Source: Pseudomonas sp. GV085
Lineage (GTDB): Bacteria > Pseudomonadota > Gammaproteobacteria > Pseudomonadales > Pseudomonadaceae
NCBI RefSeq assembly: GCF_003050925.1
Contig: NZ_QAOV01000002.1
Span: 496,001-560,000, forward strand
DNA length: 64,000 nucleotides
Direction of reading: 5' to 3'
Below are positions 37,110-45,709 of the stretch, in pieces. A model generated the notes under the pieces. That model did no database searches and was not told where the DNA came from. It saw nothing but the letters and a program-made list of their open reading frames with translations. Positions within the stretch are counted from its first letter, which is position 1; the number at the start of each line of letters is the position of its first letter. Both the position numbers and the translations under genes were made by a program.

Positions 37110-37904
37110 ATGGGTTTTCTCGCCGGTAAGCGCGTACTGATCGTCGGTGTCGCCAGCAAGCTGTCCATCGCATCCGGCATCGCTGCCGCCATGCATCGCG
37201 AGGGCGCTGAGCTTGCCTTCACTTATCAGAACGACAAACTCAAGGGTCGTGTCGAAGAGTTCGCACAAGGCTGGGGGTCGAGCCCTGAGCTGTGCTTCCC
37301 GTGCGACGTGGCCAGCGATGAAGAAATCGCCAAGGTCTTCGAAGCACTGAGCAAGAAGTGGGACGGCCTGGACTGCATCGTGCACTCCGTAGGCTTCGCA
37401 CCGGGCGACCAACTGGACGGCGACTTCACCGAAGCCACCACCCGTGAAGGTTTCCGCATCGCTCACGACATCAGCGCCTACAGCTTCGTGGCCCTGGCCA
37501 AGGCTGGCCGCGAAATGATGAAAGGCCGCAACGGCAGCCTGCTGACCCTGTCGTACCTGGGCGCCGAGCGCACCATGCCGAACTACAACGTCATGGGCAT
37601 GGCCAAGGCTTCCCTGGAAGCCGGCGTACGTTACCTGGCCGGCTCCCTGGGCCCGGAAGGCACGCGCGTCAACTGTGTATCGGCTGGCCCGATCCGCACC
37701 CTCGCCGCTTCCGGCATCAAGAACTTCCGCAAGATGCTGGCCGCCAACGAAGCGCAAACCCCGCTGCGCCGCAACGTCACCATCGACGAAGTCGGCAACG
37801 CCGGCGCCTTCCTGTGCTCGGACCTGGCGTCCGGCATCAGCGGTGAAATCATGTACGTGGACGGTGGCTTCAACACCACGGCCATGGGCAGCCTCGAAGA
37901 GTAA
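37110..37904 (+). CDS. fabI: enoyl-[acyl-carrier-protein] reductase (NADH) FabI
   Basis: This 264-aa short-chain dehydrogenase reduces trans-2-enoyl-ACP in fatty acid elongation and is the target of triclosan in susceptible species. The cofactor motif is [16 protein letters not shown] near residue 12, and the catalytic Tyr/Lys pair is in [15 protein letters not shown] (Y-x6-K, near 157-164). AGAGGAG lies seven bases before the ATG. It follows the peptide importer by 20 bases, as in P. aeruginosa, and is ended by a strong terminator. Confidence 0.97.
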   Translation: MGFLAGKRVLIVGVASKLSIASGIAAAMHREGAELAFTYQNDKLKGRVEEFAQGWGSSPELCFPCDVASDEEIAKVFEALSKKWDGLDCIVHSVGFAPGDQLDGDFTEATTREGFRIAHDISAYSFVALAKAGREMMKGRNGSLLTLSYLGAERTMPNYNVMGMAKASLEAGVRYLAGSLGPEGTRVNCVSAGPIRTLAASGIKNFRKMLAANEAQTPLRRNVTIDEVGNAGAFLCSDLASGISGEIMYVDGGFNTTAMGSLEE

Positions 37905-37916
37905 TCTTCGGTCAGC

Positions 37917-37949
37917 CAAAAAACCCGCCTCTTTTGGCGGGTTTTTTAT
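37917..37949 (+). terminator. rho-independent terminator after fabI
   Basis: The stem AACCCGCC / GGCGGGTT has the loop TCTTTT, is preceded by an A-run and is followed by TTTTTT. It lies 13 bases after the fabI stop. Confidence 0.92.
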
Positions 37950-37980
37950 GCCTGCGATTTCCCCGGGCGATGCAGCCCCC

Positions 37981-38097
37981 CTGTAGGAGCGAGCTTGCTC
38001 CGGGCGGCGTTCCGACGAAAAACCCGGGCACGCCGCGTTCATCCAGACTGCGCGCGTTATCGTTGACGACCTTCGCGAGCAAGCTCGCTCCTACAGG
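37981..38097. repeat. REPIN with long spacer
   Basis: CTGTAGGAGCGAGCTTGCTC on the left faces CGCGAGCAAGCTCGCTCCTA on the right. The spacer is about 65 bases and contains CGCGTTATCGTTGACG, the reverse of the spacer in the 29497 copy. It separates fabI from the convergent LysR gene. Confidence 0.87.
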
Positions 38098-38098
38098 G

Positions 38099-38959
38099 TT
38101 AGTGTTGTGTCAGACATTGCGCAAACAACTGCTGAATCGGCTGCATTCGCTGGCTGTACCGCTGCAACAACACAATCTCCCGATAGAACGTCAACTCGCC
38201 CAAGGGGATGACTCGCACCCTGGCCCCGTGCTCAAGCCACAACCCGGCTTCGGGCAATAGCGAAACCCCCAACCCACATTCGACCATTTTCACGATGGCC
38301 TCCAGTTCATCCAGCTCCAGCGCCACCTGCACCTCAATCTTCTGTTCGCGCAGAAATCGCGTCACCAGCCGCCCGCCAAACGAATTGCGGTCGTAGCGCA
38401 CATGCGGGTGCCGGGCGAGCAGTTGCAACGGATCATCACCGTCCAGATCCGCCGGTACGATGAGCACGAATGGCTCCCGGCGAATCACCTGCGCGGACAA
38501 TTCCTTGGGCAACTCGAACGGCGGTTTGATCAGGATCGCCAGGTCCACTTCTCCGGTGTCCACCTGACTCAGCAGGTTCAGTGACACCCCGGGCACCAGC
38601 TTGGGCTCCAGCAAGGGCGCCTGTTGGCGCAAGCGCACCAGCGCCTGGGGCAGCAGCCCGGTCTGGGCGGTCGCCACCGCGCCGATTTTCAGTTCGCCAC
38701 GGTACTCACTGACATCGTCACTGACGGCCATACGACTGAAGGTCTCGAGCATTTCCCTGGCCATCGGCAACGCACGCTGCCCCGCCGCGTTGAGCAGCGC
38801 CTGACGCCCGGTGCGGTCGAACAGACGGATGCCAAGGGCCTGTTCCAGGTTGCGAATCTGCGCGCTGACCGCCGATTGCGTCAAGCCGATGTGCATGCCC
38901 GCAGCGGCAAACGTGCCGTAACGCGCCACCGCGATAAAGGTTTTCAGTTCTCGCAGCAT
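38099..38959 (-). CDS. LysR-family transcriptional regulator
   Basis: This 286-aa regulator has a winged helix-turn-helix at residues 1-60 (FIAVARYGTFAAAGMHIGLTQSAVS, then LEQALGIRLFDRTG) and a periplasmic-binding-like effector domain from about 90. It is divergent from the VOC-family gene at 39073 with 113 bases between the starts. That is the classic layout for a LysR activator and its target, so it probably controls that gene. Its stop abuts a REPIN. Confidence 0.9.
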   Translation of the reverse strand: MLRELKTFIAVARYGTFAAAGMHIGLTQSAVSAQIRNLEQALGIRLFDRTGRQALLNAAGQRALPMAREMLETFSRMAVSDDVSEYRGELKIGAVATAQTGLLPQALVRLRQQAPLLEPKLVPGVSLNLLSQVDTGEVDLAILIKPPFELPKELSAQVIRREPFVLIVPADLDGDDPLQLLARHPHVRYDRNSFGGRLVTRFLREQKIEVQVALELDELEAIVKMVECGLGVSLLPEAGLWLEHGARVRVIPLGELTFYREIVLLQRYSQRMQPIQQLFAQCLTQH

Positions 38960-39072
38960 GGCGGCCTCGATTGATCGAAATTATTTGAGCTCGACGCAAA
39001 AATTATCGTCTTTCAATCAAAAAGCACAGAGCTAAACTCGACACGTCCACACCCACCAACGAGGTTCGCCTG

Positions 39073-39498
39073 ATGCAACTGTCCCCTTTTCACTTGGCCA
39101 TCCCGGTCCACGACTTGCCGGCCGCCCGACATTTCTATGGTTCAGTGTTTGGTCTGGAAGAAGGTCGCTCCAGCGACCATTGGGTGGATTTCAATTTCTT
39201 CGGCCATCAACTGGTGATTCACCTGGCACCGAAAACCCCTGCGCAAGTAGCCGCGCACACCAATGCCGTGGATGGTCACGATGTGCCAGTGCCGCATTTT
39301 GGCGTGGTGCTCGGGATGGCGGAATGGGAGGCGCTGGCCGAGCGGCTGAAGTCATTGCAGACACGCTTCGTGATCGAACCGGGAATCCGTTTTCAGGGGT
39401 TGGTGGGCGAACAGGCGACGATGTTTCTGTTTGATCCATGCGGGAATGCACTGGAGTTCAAGGCGTTCAAGGACATTGGGCAGTTGTTTGCCAAGTGA
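39073..39498 (+). CDS. VOC-family (glyoxalase/dioxygenase fold) protein
   Basis: This 141-aa protein has two beta-alpha-beta-beta-beta halves of the vicinal oxygen chelate fold. The metal-ligand positions are plausible at [20 protein letters not shown] (His near 7), HLAPKTP (near 55) and [15 protein letters not shown] (Glu near 128). Similar proteins include glyoxalase-like lyases and antibiotic-resistance proteins. GAGG precedes the ATG. It is divergent from the LysR gene at 38099, which probably regulates it. The substrate is unknown. Confidence 0.85.
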   Translation: MQLSPFHLAIPVHDLPAARHFYGSVFGLEEGRSSDHWVDFNFFGHQLVIHLAPKTPAQVAAHTNAVDGHDVPVPHFGVVLGMAEWEALAERLKSLQTRFVIEPGIRFQGLVGEQATMFLFDPCGNALEFKAFKDIGQLFAK

Positions 39499-39516
39499 GG
39501 ATATGCGGTGCCTGTC

Positions 39517-39617
39517 AGGCCGCCTTCGCGGGCAAGCCCGCCCCTACAATGGCCGGCGTTGTTCGCAAATTGCCGGTTCACTATAAAACCCTGTAGGAGC
39601 GAGCCTGCTCGCGATGA
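39517..39617. repeat. REPIN with two different arm types
   Basis: The left arm CCTTCGCGGGCAAGCCCGCC is of the GGGCAAGCCC variant, whereas the right arm CTGTAGGAGCGAGCCTGCTC is the common variant. Mixed arms suggest recombination between two REP subtypes. Confidence 0.8.
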
Positions 39618-39636
39618 GGCCCGCCAACACAACTGC

Positions 39637-40218
39637 CTAACGGCTCATCACCCGCTCGGCCTCACCCAGCAGCTCCTCGACCGAGTCATGAACAACGGGA
39701 TCATATTCAACCTGGGTAACACTGAACCGAATGTCATAACTGCGATGGGCCGCGGCATTGCGCTCATCGAGAATCTCATTGAGCCGGGCCTTGATCGCCT
39801 CAATCTCCACGACGCTGGAACCGGTCAGCAACGCCACGAACCGGTCGCCTTCGAGTCGGCCGACCACATCGCTTTCACGAAAACCAATACGCAGGACATC
39901 GGCGAATGTCTTGAGCGCATCGTCTCCTTTGGTCCGGCCATACAGATAGCAGATGTGTTTGAATTCATCGAGGGTGAAGTACAGCAGCGTCGCCGGCGTC
40001 TCCAGCTCCCGGCAGGCGTCCAGCCCAAGTTGGGCCAGTGCGGTGAAGCCATGGCGATTGGAGAGCAGCGTCAGCTCGTCCATGCTCGCCATCTGCACCC
40101 CCGCCAGCTCTTGCTCGGCCTGACGCGCCAGATCCCGCAGCCGTTCACGTTCCTGCTGTGGCGTGAGCAACGGGTTTGCGGATCGACCCGATTTGCCCGC
40201 TTTACCTGAAATCAACAT
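39637..40218 (-). CDS. GGDEF-domain protein with a degenerate active-site motif
   Basis: This 193-aa soluble protein is a short coiled N-terminus (about 20-45, rich in Arg, Glu and Leu) joined to a GGDEF domain (about 45-190). SMDELTLLSNRHGF and DEFKHICYLYGRTKGDDALKTFA match the domain. The signature reads RLEGDRF instead of GGDEF, so the first Gly is Glu and the fourth-position Glu is Arg. Loss of that acid argues against diguanylate cyclase activity. It may be a c-di-GMP or GTP sensor. No sensory or membrane domain is attached. AAGGAG precedes the ATG. Confidence 0.85.
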   Translation of the reverse strand: MLISGKAGKSGRSANPLLTPQQERERLRDLARQAEQELAGVQMASMDELTLLSNRHGFTALAQLGLDACRELETPATLLYFTLDEFKHICYLYGRTKGDDALKTFADVLRIGFRESDVVGRLEGDRFVALLTGSSVVEIEAIKARLNEILDERNAAAHRSYDIRFSVTQVEYDPVVHDSVEELLGEAERVMSR

Positions 40219-40291
40219 CGTTCACTCCTTGGCGGGTATGCACATTAGAGTCGCCCATACCCGCATTGACTCCCTGTTAGTGTGCCACTGG

Positions 40292-40873
40292 TCAGCTACC
40301 CGCCACAGGGCACGGCCCTCCTGCATCGGCCCAGCGCTTGAACCGGGTGACGAAGATATCGTGTGGTACCGGCACCGGCGCGCGATTGCCGCCCGGATTC
40401 CAGCCCCACAGCACCAGTTTGTCGTCGCTGACGTGTTTGATCAGCGCGGCGAAATCCCGATCGCCATTGCTGGAGCGATCCTTGATCATCGCGCACAGCC
40501 GGTCGGCCGGCAGGCCAATCCAGGCCATCCGCTGTGCTGCCGGCGGCAGGCTCCAGTGTGGCGCCCCTTGCGGCGCGTGCGGACCGTAACTGGCTGGCGG
40601 ATTGCTTTGGGCATGGCACGTTGCACAGGGCAACCCGGCCGAGCCCTTGCCGTCCATGCCGCGCACGACATTCATCGCGTGGGGCACGCCGGCATCGAAT
40701 TGCAGCGGCGAATCACCGGGAATGTGGCAGTTCTGGCAACGCGGGCTCTGGAAGACTTTCTGCACGGTGTCGAACGCCTGCAAGGCCTCGCGGTCTTCGG
40801 CGAACACGTGCGATGCGTAGGCGATGAGACAGATCAGGATCACCGTCCCAAGCAACCAATGATGTCGTTTCAT
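40292..40873 (-). CDS. c-type cytochrome subunit of a molybdenum hydroxylase
   Basis: This 193-aa exported protein has an N-terminal signal or anchor helix (about residues 7-25, [19 protein letters not shown]) and two haem-binding motifs, CQNCH near 46 and CATCH near 82. It starts one base after the stop of the molybdopterin subunit gene, so it belongs to that operon. It should pass electrons from the 2Fe-2S subunit to the respiratory chain in the periplasm. Related sequences are annotated as isoquinoline 1-oxidoreductase subunits from memory. Confidence 0.85.
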   Translation of the reverse strand: MKRHHWLLGTVILICLIAYASHVFAEDREALQAFDTVQKVFQSPRCQNCHIPGDSPLQFDAGVPHAMNVVRGMDGKGSAGLPCATCHAQSNPPASYGPHAPQGAPHWSLPPAAQRMAWIGLPADRLCAMIKDRSSNGDRDFAALIKHVSDDKLVLWGWNPGGNRAPVPVPHDIFVTRFKRWADAGGPCPVAGS

Positions 40874-40874
40874 C

Positions 40875-43043
40875 TCACACCCCCGACAGCTGCAACGGCA
40901 GTTCCCGCAGGCGCTGCCCGGTCAGGGCAAACACCGCGTTGGCCACCGCCGGTGCCGTGGGAGGCACACCGGCTTCGCCGATACCGCCGGGTTTGTCGCT
41001 GCTGGGCACGATATGCACTTCAACCACCGGCATTTCGTTGAGCCGCAGCACCTGATAGTCGTGATAGTTGGACTGCACCACCTGCCCGTCCTTGAGCGTC
41101 AGTTTGCTGTGCAAGGCGAAGCTCAGGCCAAAGGTGATACACGACTCCATCTGCGCAGCGATGCTCTGCGGGTTGACCGCAATGCCGCAGTCCACCGCAC
41201 ACACCACCCGGTGCACGCGAATGGCGAGGTTGTCCTGGGACACCTCGGCCACCTGGGCCACGTAACTGCCGAACGATTCATGCACCGCCACGCCCAGCGC
41301 ATGGCCGTCCGGCAGCGGCGCCGTCCAGTTGGCCTTCTCCACCGCGAGGTTCAGCACACCGAGGTGACGCGGATGGTCCCTGAGCAAGGTGCGTCGATAT
41401 TCCACCGGATCCTTGCCGGCCGCCGTGGCCAGCTCATCGATCAGCGATTCCATGACAAACGCGGTATGGGTGTGCCCCACCGAACGCAGCCACAACACGC
41501 TGATCCCGGTTTTCGGTGAGTGCAGTTCGATCTGGTGATTGGTCAGGCCTTCAAAGTAAGGGCTATCGGCCACGCCTTCGACGGAGGTCTTGTCGATCCC
41601 GTCCTTGACCATGCTCGCTTCAAGGGAAGTCCCGGCCATGATCGACTGCCCGACCAGCACATGTTTCCAGGCCAGCGGCAGGCCGTCGGCATCCAGCCCG
41701 ATGCGCGCATGGTGCAGGAACGCCGAGCGGTAATAGCCACCGCGGATGTCATCTTCCCGCGCCCAAACGGTTTTCACCGGTGCACCGGCGGCCTTGGCGA
41801 CGTACACCGCTTCGCTGACGAAGTCCGAGGTCGGATTGGCCCGACGCCCGAAGCCGCCACCGAGAAACTCGGTATGGATTTCGACCTGCTCGGGTTTGAG
41901 CCCGGTGATTTTCCCGGCGACCATTTGGTCCAGGGTCTGGAACTGGGTGCCGGTCCAGATTTCGCACTTGTCCTTGGTGACGCTCACCGTGCAGTTCAGT
42001 GGCTCCATCGGCGCGTGGGCCAGATAAGGCACGCTGTATTCAGCATCAATCGTCTTGGCCGCTTTCGCCAGCGCAGCCTGGGTATCGCCGGCCTGACCGG
42101 CGTTCAGGCCGGGGGTGGCAGCAAGTTTGCGAAAGCTTTCCAGCAGCGCCTGGCTATTGAGCCCGGCATTCGGCCCCGGGTTCCACTCGATTTTCAGCGC
42201 ATCGCGCCCCAGCTTCGCCGCCCAGAAATGATCGGCGATCACCGCGATGCCCGTCGGCACTTGCACCACTTTGTGCACCCCCGGAATCGCCAGCGCGTCG
42301 GCGCCTTCAAAGGATTTGACGCTGCCGCCGAAGGTGGGTGAACGGGCGACCATCGCAGTCATCAGCCCGTCGAACTGCACGTCCATGCCGAATTTCGCCC
42401 GGCCAGTGATTTTCTCCGGCGTGTCCAGACGCTGGGTGGGTTTACCGATCAGCCGCCAGTCTTTGGCGTCCTTGAGTTTGATCGAGGCCGGGTCCGGCCG
42501 TGGCAATTGCCCGGCGTCATCGGCCAACTCGCCATAAGTTGCACGATGCTCACCGGCAATGACTACGCCCGATTCGGTATGAATCTCGGATGGAGCGACG
42601 TTGAAACGCTTGGCCGCCGCGTCGATCAGCATCAAACGTGCCGCCGCGCCGGCCTGGCGATAGCGGTCGAACTCCATCCAGGTCGAGGTCGAACCACCGG
42701 TGATCTGCATCCCGCCAAACCCGGGCATGCCGTATTCGGCGGCCGATGCCGGGGAATGCTCGACGCGGATTTTCGACCAGTCGGCGTCGAGTTCTTCGGC
42801 GACCAGCATGGTCAGGCCGGTCCAGATGCCCTGGCCCATTTCCGAATGGCCGAGCAACACGGTGACGCTGTTGTCATTGCCAATGCGCAGGAAGGCGTTG
42901 GGCGCAAACACATTGCCCTGGTTCTCTGCGCCCATGGCGAACCGATGAGCGCCAGGAATGACAAAGGCGACCACCAGTCCACTACCCAGCAACGCACCGC
43001 CCTTGAGAAAACCACGGCGCGATAACGCGTTGATGCTGTTCAT
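40875..43043 (-). CDS. molybdopterin-binding subunit of a periplasmic xanthine-dehydrogenase-family oxidoreductase
   Basis: This 722-aa protein is the large subunit of an IorB/aldehyde-oxidase-type hydroxylase. It begins with a Tat signal ([15 protein letters not shown] near residue 9), so the folded enzyme is exported. Two Mo-pterin core segments follow: [22 protein letters not shown] near 65 and [18 protein letters not shown] near 370. A C-terminal [17 protein letters not shown] carries the conserved Glu thought to act as base. GAGGTGG precedes the ATG at 43043, eight bases from the 2Fe-2S gene. The substrate (an N-heterocycle or aldehyde) is not predictable. Confidence 0.9.
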   Translation of the reverse strand: MNSINALSRRGFLKGGALLGSGLVVAFVIPGAHRFAMGAENQGNVFAPNAFLRIGNDNSVTVLLGHSEMGQGIWTGLTMLVAEELDADWSKIRVEHSPASAAEYGMPGFGGMQITGGSTSTWMEFDRYRQAGAAARLMLIDAAAKRFNVAPSEIHTESGVVIAGEHRATYGELADDAGQLPRPDPASIKLKDAKDWRLIGKPTQRLDTPEKITGRAKFGMDVQFDGLMTAMVARSPTFGGSVKSFEGADALAIPGVHKVVQVPTGIAVIADHFWAAKLGRDALKIEWNPGPNAGLNSQALLESFRKLAATPGLNAGQAGDTQAALAKAAKTIDAEYSVPYLAHAPMEPLNCTVSVTKDKCEIWTGTQFQTLDQMVAGKITGLKPEQVEIHTEFLGGGFGRRANPTSDFVSEAVYVAKAAGAPVKTVWAREDDIRGGYYRSAFLHHARIGLDADGLPLAWKHVLVGQSIMAGTSLEASMVKDGIDKTSVEGVADSPYFEGLTNHQIELHSPKTGISVLWLRSVGHTHTAFVMESLIDELATAAGKDPVEYRRTLLRDHPRHLGVLNLAVEKANWTAPLPDGHALGVAVHESFGSYVAQVAEVSQDNLAIRVHRVVCAVDCGIAVNPQSIAAQMESCITFGLSFALHSKLTLKDGQVVQSNYHDYQVLRLNEMPVVEVHIVPSSDKPGGIGEAGVPPTAPAVANAVFALTGQRLRELPLQLSGV

Positions 43044-43050
43044 GGCCACC

Positions 43051-43506
43051 TCAACCCAGCTCGGCGGCGCGCTTGACCGCCGCGCGAATCCGCGGGTAAG
43101 TACCGCAGCGGCAGATGTTGCCGGACAACGCCTGATCGATGTCGCTGTCGGTCGGTTGCGCAATTTTCGCCAGCAACGCCGCCGCCGACATGATCTGCCC
43201 GGACTGGCAGTAACCGCACTGGACCACGTCAAGCTCCGCCCAGGCCTGTTGCACCGGGTGCGAACCGTCCGCGGACAGGCCTTCGATGGTTAGAATCTTC
43301 TGTCCATGAGCCACGGCGGTGGCCGGTGTGATGCAGGAGCGTAGCGGAGCGCCATCGACGTGCACGGTGCAGGCCCCGCATTGGGCTATGCCACAACCGA
43401 ATTTGGTGCCGGTGAGGTGGGCGACATCACGCAAGACCCAGAGCAGCGGCATGTCGGCGGGGACATCCAGCTCCTGATCCTGGCCATTGATGTTCAGGGT
43501 CAGCAT
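43051..43506 (-). CDS. 2Fe-2S subunit of the molybdenum hydroxylase
   Basis: This 151-aa iron-sulfur protein has the plant-ferredoxin-type cluster [12 protein letters not shown] near residue 38-48 with a further Cys in LRSCITP. The second, helical cluster has [10 protein letters not shown] near 97 and [12 protein letters not shown] near 130, as in CoxS and IorA. It is the first gene of the three-gene operon and has no export signal, so it probably travels with the Tat-exported large subunit. The ATG at 43506 starts [13 protein letters not shown], as in the family; the frame upstream of it has no homology. Confidence 0.92.
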   Translation of the reverse strand: MLTLNINGQDQELDVPADMPLLWVLRDVAHLTGTKFGCGIAQCGACTVHVDGAPLRSCITPATAVAHGQKILTIEGLSADGSHPVQQAWAELDVVQCGYCQSGQIMSAAALLAKIAQPTDSDIDQALSGNICRCGTYPRIRAAVKRAAELG

Positions 43507-43641
43507 GGCGCAATTCCTCAGACTCAGTGTGATCTGAAGGGGCGTCGCCGCGGCCTTGTACAACCTGCGCACGCCTCGGGTTATCCCTTCAGCTAAGCGC
43601 AGATTTGCCGGCAGACCGTGGCGCATCGACCACCGGTCATC

Positions 43642-43665
43642 AAAAGGCCGCCTCGATGGGCGGCC
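43642..43665 (-). terminator. rho-independent terminator of nnrS
   Basis: On the minus strand the stem GGCCGCC / GGCGGCC with loop ATCGA is followed by TTTT. It lies 13 bases past the nnrS stop and ahead of the molybdenum hydroxylase operon. Confidence 0.8.
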
Positions 43666-43677
43666 AGGAAACATTCG

Positions 43678-44832
43678 CTAGAGCCTTGGCCCCATTAAAA
43701 TGCCGGTGTAGCGCCAGACAAAAACTGCAAAGGCGCTACACCACAACAGTGCCGACAGCGCCAATCCGAAACCGGAAAAAGGCACCAGCCATACCCGACA
43801 CGCACTCGCCAGCAACAACAGGACAAACCCCGCAACGATCGCCCTGGACGGCTGCAACATTCGCCCGGTATGCCCCAGGCTAACCCGCGCGATCATCGCC
43901 AGAATCAACCCGCCGATACCGCCGACGGCCAGCGAATGGGTGGCCAGGCTTTGCTGCGGCATCCAGCCCAGGTGCCACAGCGCCATCGCCAGCGTCGCCA
44001 CCGCGAGCCAGGCGTAAGCCAGGTACAGCGACCACAGCAGCGGCACGCGCCACAGGCCACGATCATGCCAGCGCCACAATCGCAGCAGATGCAAACCGCT
44101 GATCAACGCAAACAACAGCGCCAGCCACACACGGGCGACGTCGTTCAATCCGAGGGCAAAGGACACCGCCGCCAACATGGCGCTGACCAACAACACCTTG
44201 CCCGGCAACGAATGGGCCGCAGGCGTTGCGGGCCGGTTCAGGCCGCGCTGAATGAAGAACGGGATCACCCGCCCGCCGATCACGCTCATCAGCGCGCCCA
44301 CCAGCCACAAGGCAGCCAGCACGCCATGGCGTTGCAGATTGGCGTCATCGACGGCGATCCCCAACAACGTGAGCGTCTGGCACCCGGCCAGCAGCGTCAC
44401 CATCAACAGAATCGGATAATTCTCGCGCTTGCCCGCGGCCAGCAGATCGCGCCCCAACACCCACGCCAACAACGGCAGAAACGGAACTTGCAAGGCCAGC
44501 AGCAAGGGCGCCGGCACGGGCAACCACCAGGCCAGCCGCGCCAGCAGCCACACCAGCACCAGGCCGATCAGCGGCCAGCCCTTGAGCCCCGGCCGGCCGG
44601 TCCAGTTGGGCACCGCGGTCAGGAGGAACCCGGCAATGATGGCCGAGGCAAATCCGAAAGGCATTTCATGTCGATGCCAAGCGAGCATACCGCCCAGCGG
44701 TTGCGCACCGGGCAAGCGGCCGTACAACCACAAGGCCCAGATCGCTACGGCGATGGCGGCGAAACCGGCCCCGACCAGAAAGAACGGTCGAAAGCCCAGA
44801 CTGAAAACCGGTGCAACGGCAAACCGGCGCAT
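43678..44832 (-). CDS. nnrS: NnrS family nitric-oxide-response membrane protein
   Basis: This 384-aa protein has about twelve hydrophobic segments and the NnrS signatures LGFRPFFLVGAGFA (near 13), WHRHEMPFGFASAIIAGFLLTAVPNWTG (near 52-78) and VIGGRVIPFFIQRGLN (near 185). NnrS binds haem and copper and protects cells against nitric oxide in relatives; its biochemical role is still open. The ATG at 44832 lacks a good Shine-Dalgarno and overlaps the stop of a 24-codon upstream ORF as TGATG. Upstream lie a sigma-54 promoter and three NorR-type sites. It is not in the molybdenum hydroxylase operon because a terminator intervenes. Confidence 0.92.
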   Translation of the reverse strand: MRRFAVAPVFSLGFRPFFLVGAGFAAIAVAIWALWLYGRLPGAQPLGGMLAWHRHEMPFGFASAIIAGFLLTAVPNWTGRPGLKGWPLIGLVLVWLLARLAWWLPVPAPLLLALQVPFLPLLAWVLGRDLLAAGKRENYPILLMVTLLAGCQTLTLLGIAVDDANLQRHGVLAALWLVGALMSVIGGRVIPFFIQRGLNRPATPAAHSLPGKVLLVSAMLAAVSFALGLNDVARVWLALLFALISGLHLLRLWRWHDRGLWRVPLLWSLYLAYAWLAVATLAMALWHLGWMPQQSLATHSLAVGGIGGLILAMIARVSLGHTGRMLQPSRAIVAGFVLLLLASACRVWLVPFSGFGLALSALLWCSAFAVFVWRYTGILMGPRL

Positions 44833-44906
44833 CAAGCCACCACTCGGGCCGGGACTTGGCTCGACAGATGAAGAACGTTCTGAGGGTTGCTGAAGAAATT
44901 GAACAT
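44832..44906 (-). CDS. short leader ORF coupled to nnrS
   Basis: This 24-aa ORF begins MFNFFSNPQNVLHLSSQV and ends in TGA, whose last base starts the nnrS ATG (TGATG). AGGAG lies eight bases before its ATG, a better ribosome site than nnrS itself has. It sits between the predicted sigma-54 start site and nnrS. It could be a translated leader that delivers ribosomes to nnrS or a small protein in its own right. No homologue is known to me. Confidence 0.5.
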   Translation of the reverse strand: MFNFFSNPQNVLHLSSQVPARVVA

Positions 44907-44946
44907 TTTGCGTACTCCTGAAGGCGTTCAGTTGTGCGTTTATCTG

Positions 44947-44962
44947 TTCAAGTCCCGTGCCA
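44947..44962 (-). promoter_or_regulatory. sigma-54 (-24/-12) promoter of nnrS
   Basis: On the minus strand TGGCACGGGACTTGAA matches the -24/-12 consensus TGGCACGRNNNTTGC at every defined base except the last. Start of transcription should fall near 44938, about 32 bases before the leader ORF. Confidence 0.75.
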
Positions 44963-45000
44963 GCTCTTTACCCCTTCAGATCCAGGCGTTCGCGCTCATA

Positions 45001-45061
45001 CGAGTCATAAAGACTCGACACGCAAATAGTCTGTTTGACTCAACACAAAGTCATTTCGACT
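45001..45061 (-). promoter_or_regulatory. three NorR-type enhancer sites (AGTC-N5-GACT)
   Basis: Three inverted repeats with identical geometry occur at 45003-45015, 45028-45040 and 45049-45061: AGTCATAAAGACT, AGTCTGTTTGACT and AGTCATTTCGACT. Each fits GT-N7-AC, the NorR site. They are 25 and 21 bases apart and 65-125 bases upstream of the predicted sigma-54 start, a normal enhancer position. Confidence 0.72.
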
Positions 45062-45172
45062 ACACCTTCGCGACCCTGCGGCAATTTTCTCGATCTACGG
45101 TACGGCCGAACGACCAGAGGCTGACTACGCTGAAAGTCCGGGACATGCGCAATCTGCAGAGGAGTTTGCACC

Positions 45173-45676
45173 ATGCAACACGTACAAAAACTCACACCCT
45201 GCCTGTGGTTCGACGATCAGGCCGAAGAGGCAGCGAAATTCTATTGTTCGATCTTCGACCATTCGAAAATCACTGCCGTCACCTACTATGGCCATGCCGG
45301 TTTCGAGCTCCATGGCCGGCCGGAAGGTTCGGTCATGACCGTCAGCTTCGAACTCGACGGGCAGAGTTTCACCGGTCTCAACGGCGGGCCGTTATTCAAG
45401 TTCAGTGAGGCGGTGTCGTTTCAGGTCAATTGCCTGACCCAGGAAGAAGTCGACCATTACTGGGGCAACCTGTCGGCCGGTGGCGCGCCCGAGGCCCAGC
45501 AATGCGGTTGGCTCAAGGACAAGTTCGGGCTGTCATGGCAGATCGTGCCCATGGCGATGATGGACATGATCAAAGACCCCGACACGAAAAAATCCCAACG
45601 GGCCATGCAGGCGATGATGCAGATGAAAAAACTCGATATTGCGGCATTGCAGCGCGCCTTTGACGGCGAGAGCTAA
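45173..45676 (+). CDS. VOC-family protein, PhnB-like (3-dmu-9_3-mt type)
   Basis: This 167-aa protein matches the PhnB-like branch of the VOC fold. TPCLWFDDQAEEAAKFYCSI at residues 8-27, FTGLNGGPLFKFSEAVSF near 65 and the C-terminal FGLSWQIVPMAMMDM near 120 are typical. Family members are often annotated as 3-demethylubiquinone methyltransferase-like, but no methyltransferase motif is present. GAGGAG precedes the ATG at 45173. The AraC regulator follows 33 bases later and may be co-transcribed. The function is unknown. Confidence 0.86.
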   Translation: MQHVQKLTPCLWFDDQAEEAAKFYCSIFDHSKITAVTYYGHAGFELHGRPEGSVMTVSFELDGQSFTGLNGGPLFKFSEAVSFQVNCLTQEEVDHYWGNLSAGGAPEAQQCGWLKDKFGLSWQIVPMAMMDMIKDPDTKKSQRAMQAMMQMKKLDIAALQRAFDGES

Positions 45677-45709
45677 TACACTCGGGCGCTGACCTGCCGA
45701 GGAGTGAGC

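Noticed and set aside
40163..41041. 292-codon plus-strand ORF over the cytochrome c gene
   Set aside because: It is an antisense shadow without motifs. The minus-strand gene has a signal helix and two CxxCH motifs.
45033..45049. possible ANR/DNR box (TTGACTCAACACAA) upstream of nnrS
   Set aside because: Only one half fits TTGAT-N4-ATCAA, and the same bases belong to the regular AGTC-N5-GACT series.
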